A DNA stretch of 56,091 nucleotides from Thiothrix caldifontis (GTDB lineage: Bacteria > Pseudomonadota > Gammaproteobacteria > Thiotrichales > Thiotrichaceae): NCBI RefSeq assembly GCF_900107695.1, contig NZ_FNQP01000021.1:1-56091 (forward strand), written 5' to 3'. Position 1 is the stretch's first letter; every line of letters starts with the position of its first letter. The notes below the pieces were generated by a model. That model worked only from the letters and a program-made list of their open reading frames with translations. It made no database searches and was not told the DNA's origin. Shown piece by piece: positions 1 through 6,911 of this stretch. Position numbers and translations under genes: made by a program.

Positions 1-255
1 TGAACTCACTCGCTGTTTGGGTAAAACGTTTGTCCAGTCCCTGTGGACTAATGGGGAGCTGTTGGAAGGCGGCTGTCCGACTTAATCCATCCAATGTGCT
101 GGCAGGATTGCCCATCCAGCCAAACACCAAGCTGCGGATGAAGTTCGAGCCGCTGAGTTTGCGCTGGCGTTGAATGAAGCCGCTTTTTTTGCTAACGCGT
201 CCGCTTTTTCATACAAGATGGCTTGCAATGCGGTGGCTACTTTTGTCAGTATCAA
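1..255 (-). pseudogene. IS4-family transposase, N-terminal part, with a frame change at an A7 run
   Basis: Read on the minus strand from a TTG at 255 (preceded by AAGGAG 8 bases upstream), the protein begins ILTKVATALQAILYEKADAL. A -1 shift then gives SGFIQRQRKLSG, SNFIRSLVFGWMGNPASTLD and later ISPQGLDKRFTQTASEF. This is the typical IS4-family N-terminal DNA-binding region. The two frames meet at seven A residues (184-190 on the complementary strand), in phase as A-AAA-AAA, a classical slippery heptamer. The DDE catalytic core would lie beyond the left edge. The frame change could be a programmed -1 ribosomal frameshift, a one-base deletion, or a sequencing error in the homopolymer. I have called it a pseudogene only because the frame is not open. 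Confidence 0.75.
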
Positions 256-335
256 TGCGCGGTCTCCTTGTCGAAGTCGATCTATTCGGTGTGCAAAACT
301 AATAGCCTACCAGAGAGGGAGACCGCTTTCGCGGG

Positions 336-355
336 TTAAAGTTGATGCGTATAGG
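336..355 (-). repeat. Terminal inverted repeat of the left IS copy
   Basis: On the minus strand these bases read CCTATACGCATCAACTTTAA. The identical 20 bases occur on the plus strand at 55757-55776, bounding the IS end at the other edge of the window. Sequences outside and inside the 20-mer differ between the two places, as expected for left and right ends of one IS type. Confidence 0.85.
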
Positions 356-1547
356 CCCGGTGCTCACCATTCCCTACCAACTGACCTACAACATCAAGGA
401 AATGGTCAAAGACAAAGACGGCAAGGAACGTGAAATCCTGCGCGAAGTCACGGACAAAGACACGCTGTACCTGATGCCGACACGCCTTGACATTACCAGC
501 CAACTCAACAGCGCATTACGCTATCGCGGCATTTACGATGTGCCGGTGTATACCAGTGATTTACACGTTACGGGTGAGTTCAATACGCAAGCCTTGCTGG
601 ATCGCATTGCTGACACCAAAAACAAACAAATCCGCTGGGAAAAACCCCAGCTTGCCGTCATGGTACGTGATCAACGCGGCATTGCCACCCCGCCCAGCTT
701 GCAATGGAACGGCACAACCCTCGCCTTCAAACCGGGGAACAATCTTCCTGGCAGTGCCAGTGCCGGGATGCACGCCAAACTCCCCGACCTCGATTTGACC
801 CAAAGCCAGCGTATTCCCTTCCAATTCGATGTGGCATTGCGCGGAATGCGCTCGATGAATTTCGCCCTATTAGCTGAAAACAGCACGGTAAAACTGGCGG
901 CTAACTGGCCTCACCCCAGCTTTAGCGGTGAATTACTCCCCGAAACACGTGACGTTAATGACAGCGGCTTCCATGCAGTGTGGCAAGCCTCATCGTTTTC
1001 TTACAATGTTAGCGGAGCCTTGGAACAATGCCGTCAGGGTGAATGCAGCAGCTTGTTAGATCGCGCCGTCGGGTTTGACCTCATCCAGCCGGTGGATGTG
1101 TATCAGCAATCCGAACGTAGCATCAAATACGCCGCACTGTTCATCATCCTCACCTTTGTGGTGCTGATTCTGTTTGAATTATTGAAAAAGCTGCGGGTTC
1201 ATCCGGTGCAATACACGCTAGTGGGGTTCGCCTTACTGGTGTTCTACCTGCTGCTGATTTCCCTGTCAGAGCACATTGATTTTCTGCGAGCTTATGGCAT
1301 AGCCGCCTTAGCCAGCACGAGTCTGTTAACGCTGTACTTTGCTGCCATATTGCACAGCCGCAAGCTGGGTTTACTGCTGGGTGCAGGGTTAGCAGGGCTA
1401 TACACCTTGCTCTACATCATTTTACAGGCTGAAGAAAATGCGCTACTCATGGGCAGTGTATTGATCTTTGCGGTACTGGCCTTGCTGATGGTGGCAACAC
1501 GGCATTTCGATTGGTACGCACTCACCACAGAAAAAGACAAAGGGTGA
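342..1547 (+). pseudogene. creD: creD remnant, inner-membrane protein CreD, N-terminus removed by IS
   Basis: CreD (Cet) is an inner-membrane protein of about 450 residues, controlled by CreBC in enterobacteria. Its overproduction gives colicin E2 tolerance. This copy matches from the GPVLTIPYQ segment (E. coli GPLIAIPV) onward: the large periplasmic domain with ANWPHPSFSGELLPE and SGFHAVWQ, then several C-terminal membrane helices including HPVQYTLVGFALLVFYLLL. About 55-60 residues, including the N-terminal membrane anchor, are missing and replaced by the IS end. The residual frame could start inside the IS repeat at 342, but the product would lack its first transmembrane segment and is probably non-functional. 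The other creD end is presumably beyond the IS. Codon use and the rest of the frame look intact, so the insertion seems recent. Confidence 0.88.
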
Positions 1548-1556
1548 TTACCCAAA

Positions 1557-1581
1557 GAAGGGGGTGATAACTCACCCCTTC
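1557..1581. terminator. Hairpin between convergent creD remnant and speE
   Basis: GAAGGGGGTGA and TCACCCCTTC form an 10-bp stem (one bulged G) around a short ATAAC loop, 10 bases past the creD stop and just before the speE stop. It lies between two converging genes, which fits a bidirectional terminator. There is no clear T-tract, so this is a structural call only. Confidence 0.45.
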
Positions 1582-1586
1582 AAACA

Positions 1587-2444
1587 TTAACCCAGCAGCT
1601 CTTTCAAAAACTGCGGTAGCGCAGCACTTCCCTGATGAATCCCTGCATTGTAATAGCGGGTTGGGAAGGTCAGTACCTCTGCTGCGGCTTGCCGTGCAAA
1701 TTCTACCTTACCCGCTTTCGCCGCAATTGTGCAACTCCACCAGCCGGTCGGGTAGCTCACCAGTTGAAACTGGTGCAGTTTGGTATCGCTGAAACCTGCT
1801 TGACGCATGGTGTCGTGCATCGGTTTAATGATTTTTTCGGCGTGAACCAAGGGTGATTCGCTTTGCTGCACCAACAAACCATTCTCACCCAGCGCCCGCC
1901 AGCAGCCCCGGAAAAACTCTTCACTGTACAATACCGCGCCGGGGCCTACTGGATCCGTGCTATCCACAATCAGCACATCCAGTGAGCCGGGTTCAGCATT
2001 ATTAATCCAAGCAATGCCATCTTCAAACGCCAAGGTCGCACGCGGGTCGTTATTGGATTCGCACAGTTCCGGGAAAAACATTTCACTCACACGGGTCACG
2101 CGCTCATCAATGTCGATCTGGATAGCGGATTCGACTTCCGGGTGACGTAAGACTTCACGTAACGTACCACAGTCGCCGCCGCCGATAATGCACACGCGCT
2201 TAGGCGCTGGGTGGCTGAATAATACCGGATGTGCCATCATTTCGTGGTAAACGAAGTTGTCACGGGTCGTGACCATCGTGCAACCGTCCAGCGTCATCAG
2301 CTTGCCGAAGGTTGTGGTGTCGTAGATTGCCAGCTTCTGGAACGGGGTTTGTTCTTCGTGGAGTTTGCCCGCTTCGGTCAATTCCAAGCCGAAAATCGTG
2401 CCGGAATCGGATAATTCAGTAAACCAGTTGGGTTGGGTTGTCAT
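1587..2444 (-). CDS. speE: Polyamine aminopropyltransferase (spermidine synthase)
   Basis: Transfers an aminopropyl group from decarboxylated S-adenosylmethionine to putrescine to make spermidine in the cytoplasm. The 285-residue protein has the family's N-terminal beta domain (NWFTEL...LMTLDGCTMVTTRDNFVYHEMMAH), the nucleotide-binding GGGDCGTLREVLRHP motif, the acidic IDIDERV strand end and DSTDPVGPGAVLYSEEFF near the active site. The frame is open further upstream to 2546. The start at 2444 (MTTQPNWFTEL) matches the family length and avoids overlapping smg. It lies 70 bases downstream of smg on the same strand and may be co-transcribed with dprA-smg. No speD is seen in the window. Confidence 0.93.
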   Translation of the reverse strand: MTTQPNWFTELSDSGTIFGLELTEAGKLHEEQTPFQKLAIYDTTTFGKLMTLDGCTMVTTRDNFVYHEMMAHPVLFSHPAPKRVCIIGGGDCGTLREVLRHPEVESAIQIDIDERVTRVSEMFFPELCESNNDPRATLAFEDGIAWINNAEPGSLDVLIVDSTDPVGPGAVLYSEEFFRGCWRALGENGLLVQQSESPLVHAEKIIKPMHDTMRQAGFSDTKLHQFQLVSYPTGWWSCTIAAKAGKVEFARQAAAEVLTFPTRYYNAGIHQGSAALPQFLKELLG

Positions 2445-2514
2445 GGCAGCGCCTGTTGGTTGTTCACACAAAGGCGCTATCATGCCACAAGCGTTCAGGC
2501 GGGTGAATGACTCT

Positions 2515-2988
2515 TCAATGAAACACCGGGGCTTCGCCGGAAACACTTAAGCCTTCAGCCCAAAAAAAGCTGTTGCCTTCTTCTGGGCGATTCAATAACA
2601 CCATTAACACCACCCATTTGAGGCGGTCGAGGTTAAAATCTTCGTCCTGTAATTCCAACACGCGGTCGAGAATTTGTTCACGGGCTTCGGCACTGATCAC
2701 GCCTGCGTGCTCTAAGAACATCAAATAGCCTTGGCATTCGCCATCCAGCCAGTAACGTTCCTGAGGGGCAAAAATGCGGGTGGTACAAGAGCGATAGGTC
2801 ACTTCCACCCGTTCGGCGGTATCACCGAGGCTTTCCAGCCAATCAAAAGCGCGGGTAATTTCACTGTTGAGGAAACCCGCATCCTGCAAGTAGCCATGCA
2901 TAGACGCACGGTCTTCCGGCAGGTTATCACCCATGTCGGGATAGTTATCAAAAAGGTAGAAGAGAACATCCAGCGTATTTTCTTTCAT
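2515..2988 (-). CDS. smg: Smg family protein (DUF494)
   Basis: A 157-residue cytoplasmic protein of the Smg/DUF494 family, of unknown biochemical role, classically encoded directly downstream of dprA (smf) in gammaproteobacteria. The sequence MKENTLDVLFYLFDNYPD is characteristic, as are the acidic helical body and the C-terminal LDRLKWVVLMVLLN segment. The start at 2988 shares its A with the dprA stop (TGATG), implying translational coupling. A longer reading frame to 3036 exists but lies inside dprA. Confidence 0.92.
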   Translation of the reverse strand: MKENTLDVLFYLFDNYPDMGDNLPEDRASMHGYLQDAGFLNSEITRAFDWLESLGDTAERVEVTYRSCTTRIFAPQERYWLDGECQGYLMFLEHAGVISAEAREQILDRVLELQDEDFNLDRLKWVVLMVLLNRPEEGNSFFWAEGLSVSGEAPVFH

Positions 2989-4148
2989 CAGATTCCAGTT
3001 CCTGACCCCAATCGCATGTAGTGACCACCACCACATGCTGCTACAAGGTTATGCAGTTCGAGCATAAGGAGAATGGATGAAACTGCGTCAGCGGTCAAGC
3101 CTGTATTCAGGATAATCTGGTCTATCGGTAGTGGTTCGTAGCCCAACGCATCAAGTACTTGCAGGTATTCAGGATCAAAGGTAGTAGTGTCGGATAATTG
3201 CGCAGACAGGTTTAGTGCCGCTTGTCCTTGGGGTGTGGAACTTACCTTATCTTGTTGTAACCAAACATTTAGTTGTGGCGCAATCTCTTCCAGAATATCG
3301 GTGGCAGTTTCGACTAATTTTGCACCTTGACGAATCAAATGGTGGCAACCACGCGCCAAGGGATTGTGAATCGAGCCGGGAATGGCAAATACTTCACGCC
3401 CTTGTTCCATCGCGTGTCGGGCGGTGACGAGCGTGCCACTTTGCAATGCGGCTTCCACAATTAACACCCCAAAGCTCATCCCACTAATGATGCGGTTGCG
3501 CCGGGGAAAATGTTGCGGATGTGCAGGAATGCCAATCGGAAATTCAGACACGATACAACCTTGCGCGACAATACGCTCCGCTAGTTTACGGTTGCGTAAG
3601 GGGTAGATAATGTCGAGGCCATTCCCCACCACAGCAATGGTATTGCCCCCAGCGTCCAAAGCGGCTTCGTGGCTGTGCGCATCAATGCCGACGGCCAGAC
3701 CACTGGTAACGGTGAGGCCATTGGTGGCGAAATGAGCCGCAAACGCGCGGGCGTTTTCTTTGCCGCCTTGGGTTGGGTTGCGGCTGCCTACCATGCCGAT
3801 TTGCGGGTCATTCAGTAACCCAGCATTACCCAATGCGAACAATACCGGCGGAGCCGTGCGGATGCGCTTGAGCAGAGCCGGGTAACGGCTGTCTTCCGGC
3901 ACTAAAATATGGTGCTGATCAGAAGCTTCCACCCAACGCCAATCAGGAACAGCAGCGTCACGCGGCTGGGCGCGGTAGGCAGCAATCCCTTCTTTTTTCA
4001 AGCCAGCCTCTAGCAAAGCCGTATCAGACACCTGTAACGCCGCTGCTGCACCACCAAAGTATTCCACGATGCGGCGCAGGCTACCGGGGCCGATGCCTTT
4101 AGCACGCCAGAAATGCAGGCGGGCACGAAGTTCTGTATCAGTGAGCAT
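2988..4148 (-). CDS. dprA: DNA-processing protein DprA (Smf)
   Basis: DprA loads RecA onto incoming single-stranded DNA during natural transformation. The protein, about 386 residues, shows an N-terminal helix-hairpin-helix/SAM-like region (KGIGPGSLRRIVEYFGG), the central Rossmann-like DprA domain with GMVGSRNPTQGG, SGLAVGIDAHSHEAAL, GNGLDIIYP and FPRRNRIISGMS, the AIPGSIHNPLARGCHHLI signature, and a C-terminal winged-helix part (residues about 320-386). The start at 4148 (MLTDTELRARL) is preferred over an in-frame ATG 33 bases upstream because it matches family N-termini. First gene of dprA-smg, perhaps with speE. Confidence 0.94.
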   Translation of the reverse strand: MLTDTELRARLHFWRAKGIGPGSLRRIVEYFGGAAAALQVSDTALLEAGLKKEGIAAYRAQPRDAAVPDWRWVEASDQHHILVPEDSRYPALLKRIRTAPPVLFALGNAGLLNDPQIGMVGSRNPTQGGKENARAFAAHFATNGLTVTSGLAVGIDAHSHEAALDAGGNTIAVVGNGLDIIYPLRNRKLAERIVAQGCIVSEFPIGIPAHPQHFPRRNRIISGMSFGVLIVEAALQSGTLVTARHAMEQGREVFAIPGSIHNPLARGCHHLIRQGAKLVETATDILEEIAPQLNVWLQQDKVSSTPQGQAALNLSAQLSDTTTFDPEYLQVLDALGYEPLPIDQIILNTGLTADAVSSILLMLELHNLVAACGGGHYMRLGSGTGI

Positions 4149-4323
4149 GAAAAAGGTGTTCCGTGATGACAAGCCTTGCATTTTCAGCCAGTGAATGGTG
4201 TCGATGCAAACAAATCCGCTAATCTGTGTAACCTACCATTTATCTTGTCACGACCAAGCATCGCTTGATTGCGTCTATACTGTGCCAACGTGTCAATCAA
4301 CAATAACAGCATGGAATTGTGGT

Positions 4324-5346
4324 ATGCGAAAACTTATTTGGTCTTGTGGCGTTGCCCTATTTTGTCTGGCAACCAATCTAGCAGCAGCCGTGCCACCACC
4401 TTCACCTCCAACTGCGTCTGCCGCAGCCACACAACCCGCCGAGCCGGTGAATGTATTGGCTGCCGCTAAACAAGCGGGTGTGTTACGGGTGGCGATGGAA
4501 CCGGATTTTCCACCCATGTACTGGCTCAATGAAGAAGGCAAGGAAGACGGTTTCGATTACCACCTTGCGCTACTGGTTGCCAAAGAGCTGGGCATTCCAG
4601 CCGTGAAAGCGGTTGAAGATGATTATTCCAAGCTGCCTGGCCTAGCGGTTGAAGGCAAGGCTGACATGGTGATGGGCGGCTACATCCCTGATGATTCCAT
4701 TGAGGGTGTCGATTGGACGGATAGTTATCTGGATTTCGGTCAATGCCTGATTGTGCCGCGTGGCAGCACCATCAAAAACATCAAGCAGCTACGCGGTAAA
4801 ACCATTGGGGCTTACGAAGACCCCGCTGTTATCAAGTGGATCAACGACAACATCCCCGACAAAAAAGCGCTAGTGACTTACGAAGGTGTCGGCTGGTTTC
4901 GTCATCTGGAAAAACGCGATGTTGATGCCATCATTTACGATTACCCCTTTACGGTTGAAGAAATCAAGCCGTTTAGCAGCAGCTTGCAGATTGCAGCCTT
5001 TAACTTGAATGAAAGCACCTACGCCATTGGCATCAAACAGGGCAATGATGAAATGCGTACTGCTGTCAATACGGCTCTCGCGAAGATCAAGGAATCCAGT
5101 GAGTATGCTGAGTTGATCAAACGCTATTTGCCGTTCAAAATTTCCAAGGAAGTACCGGATGGCAGTAATACTTACACCATCCAACCGGGTGATTCGCTCG
5201 GTAAAATTGCCGCCGCCAAACTGGGTACGACGACGGCATGGAAAACCTTGTGGGAACTCAATAAGAATCGTATTCCTAACCCTAACTTATTGGAAACGGG
5301 TGATGTATTAATTATGCCTGACACCAAGGCGAAGGAGACGCCATGA
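4324..5346 (+). CDS. Periplasmic solute-binding protein (family 3) with C-terminal LysM domain
   Basis: A 340-residue exported protein. A signal peptide (MRKLIWSCGVALFCLATNLAAA) is followed by a Pro/Ala-rich linker, then a family-3 extracellular solute-binding domain (about 45-280) with VAMEPDFPPMYWLNEEGKED, DMVMGGYIPD and GKTIGAYEDPAVIKW, typical of amino-acid-binding proteins. Residues about 285-335 form a LysM module: YTIQPGDSLGKIAAAKLG, then LWELNKNRIPNPNLLETGDV. LysM binds peptidoglycan, so the binding protein is probably tethered to the cell wall. No ABC permease or ATPase genes adjoin it, so it may be a sensor or scavenger rather than part of a local transporter. The start at 4324 places the signal peptide at the N-terminus. 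Its stop overlaps the next gene's ATG. Confidence 0.82.
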   Translation: MRKLIWSCGVALFCLATNLAAAVPPPSPPTASAAATQPAEPVNVLAAAKQAGVLRVAMEPDFPPMYWLNEEGKEDGFDYHLALLVAKELGIPAVKAVEDDYSKLPGLAVEGKADMVMGGYIPDDSIEGVDWTDSYLDFGQCLIVPRGSTIKNIKQLRGKTIGAYEDPAVIKWINDNIPDKKALVTYEGVGWFRHLEKRDVDAIIYDYPFTVEEIKPFSSSLQIAAFNLNESTYAIGIKQGNDEMRTAVNTALAKIKESSEYAELIKRYLPFKISKEVPDGSNTYTIQPGDSLGKIAAAKLGTTTAWKTLWELNKNRIPNPNLLETGDVLIMPDTKAKETP

Positions 5347-5861
5347 AACTTGACCGTTTCTGGATGGTACAAATTGTCATCATCCTGACCTTGTTCACGC
5401 TGTTAATTGGCAGTTACCTATTTTCATTTGGCCTGTTTGCCGATAAACAACCTACCACTATCACCGCAACAGTAGCACCAACACCTGTTGTCCCCACAAC
5501 GACGCCAGAGGCAAGCCTAACGACTGCTCCGACAGGTGCTCCTACCAAGCCAACTGAACCAGCGGCAACCTGTACGCCTGCGGGTATAACGTTATCCAGC
5601 GACACGATTCGTGACAGTTTAAGCAGTAATGATGCCGCCCGCCAAGCAAGCTGTCTGGCATTTCTGCAAGCAGAAAGCCTTGCGGGTGATAAAGGTGCGG
5701 AAGTATGGCTAGGGCAAGCGCATCACCATGGCTGGGGTGTGGCAAAAAATCTTCAGGAAGCAGCCAAGCATTATCGTCAAGCAGCGAACAGCGACGACAG
5801 CGACGTGCGTGATTCCGCCCAACAATGGTTACAACAGTTGGAACAGGAAACGCAGCGTTAA
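5343..5861 (+). CDS. Single-pass membrane protein with Sel1-like repeat
   Basis: A 172-residue protein with one N-terminal transmembrane segment (VQIVIILTLFTLLIGSYLF), a Thr/Pro/Ala-rich linker (about 38-80) and a C-terminal Sel1-type helical repeat region (GAEVWLGQAHHHGWGVAKNL, then EAAKHYRQAA). Sel1 repeats mediate protein-protein contacts. The ATG overlaps the stop of the binding-protein gene by 4 bases (ATGA), so the two are translationally coupled and probably act together at the envelope. Its stop codon overlaps the convergent moaA stop. The specific function is unknown. Confidence 0.7.
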   Translation: MKLDRFWMVQIVIILTLFTLLIGSYLFSFGLFADKQPTTITATVAPTPVVPTTTPEASLTTAPTGAPTKPTEPAATCTPAGITLSSDTIRDSLSSNDAARQASCLAFLQAESLAGDKGAEVWLGQAHHHGWGVAKNLQEAAKHYRQAANSDDSDVRDSAQQWLQQLEQETQR

Positions 5862-6871
5862 CCGCCTGTAGCACTCATGTGGCGGAAAATCATCGGCTGT
5901 GCTGCTTGCAAATTGAATTCATGCCCCTGCGGTTTAATCTCCATTGCCTGATGCAGCGCCTCACGTACCCGAAAATCATCAGTGGGGTTAGCGCGTAACA
6001 CACGGCGTAAATCCAATGAATGCTCTTGCCCCAAACACAACAACAAGCGCCCTTCTGCCGTGACCCGCACCCGATTACAGGTATCGCAGAAGTTGTGGCT
6101 GTGCGGTGAAATAAAACCAACCCGCGCCGTACCGCCATCACGTCGAAAATAACGTGCAGGCCCACCCGTCTTCTCAGCCATTTCCTCCAACTGCATGGTG
6201 GTGCGCAAATCGCGCAAGATTTCGTCGCTGGAATAAAAGGCTTCAGCACGGTCATGCTCACCAATCACCCCCAGCGGCATTTCCTCGATGAAGGTCATAT
6301 CCATGCCGCGCTCGTGAGCAAAATTCACCAAATCCGCCACTTCGTCGTGATTACGGTTTTTCAGCACCACCGCATTGAGTTTGATACGTTGGAAACCTGC
6401 CGCTAAGGCCGCATCAATCCCCTCCAGCACTTTATTGATGTCTCCCAACCGGGTGAGTGCGTGGAAACGGGCAGGGTCGAGGGTATCAAGGCTGATGTTG
6501 ATGCGAGTCACGCCTGCGGCTTTCAGTTCCTTGGCGTAACGCGCTAATTGCGTGCCATTAGTGGTCAGGGTCAAATCTCGCAACCCCTCCAATTGCCCCA
6601 AATCCTGAAACAGTTTGAGGATATTGCGCCGTACCAGTGGTTCACCACCCGTAATACGCAGTTTATCCACGCCCATTGCGACGAAGGCTTTGCCCAGTCG
6701 GAACATTTCCTCCAATGTCAGCAATTGCGCTCGCGGTACGAAGGTCATGTCTTCCGCCATGCAATACACACAACGCAGGTCACAACGGTCAGTCACGGAA
6801 AGGCGCACATAAGTAATTTGCCGCCCGAAGCGGTCAATCAATAGGTTTGAGTTGGGGTTGCTTGCTATCAT
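5858..6871 (-). CDS. moaA: GTP 3',8-cyclase MoaA
   Basis: A radical-SAM enzyme that converts GTP to 3',8-cyclo-GTP, the first committed step of molybdenum cofactor synthesis (product used by MoaC, not in this window). 337 residues. It has the N-terminal radical SAM cluster CDLRCVYC (C30, C34, C37), the GGEPLVRRN strand, and the C-terminal FeS ligands in FCDTCNRVRVTAEGRLLLCLG. The C-terminus ends in the conserved Gly-Gly. It is divergent from the mobA-mobB-moeA fusion with only about 40 bases between start codons, so their promoters must be very close or overlapping. Confidence 0.96.
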   Translation of the reverse strand: MIASNPNSNLLIDRFGRQITYVRLSVTDRCDLRCVYCMAEDMTFVPRAQLLTLEEMFRLGKAFVAMGVDKLRITGGEPLVRRNILKLFQDLGQLEGLRDLTLTTNGTQLARYAKELKAAGVTRINISLDTLDPARFHALTRLGDINKVLEGIDAALAAGFQRIKLNAVVLKNRNHDEVADLVNFAHERGMDMTFIEEMPLGVIGEHDRAEAFYSSDEILRDLRTTMQLEEMAEKTGGPARYFRRDGGTARVGFISPHSHNFCDTCNRVRVTAEGRLLLCLGQEHSLDLRRVLRANPTDDFRVREALHQAMEIKPQGHEFNLQAAQPMIFRHMSATGG

Positions 6872-6911
6872 GTGACTGTTTTACCAATTCGGCGTGGGAG
6901 TCGCAATAAGC

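Larger units (their letters stand above)
1..355 (-). mobile_element. IS4-family insertion sequence, one end only (element continues off the left edge)
   Basis: The minus strand reading left from about 255 encodes the N-terminal part of an IS4-type transposase. The outer end of the element is a terminal repeat at 336-355 whose 20 bases recur, in the opposite orientation, at the IS end near 55757. The chromosomal gene creD resumes right after the repeat. The rest of the element and the second flank lie outside the window, so length and target duplication cannot be judged. Confidence 0.85.

Noticed and set aside
170-433. 87-codon plus-strand frame at the left edge
   Set aside because: It runs antisense to the transposase and out of frame with creD; no protein character.
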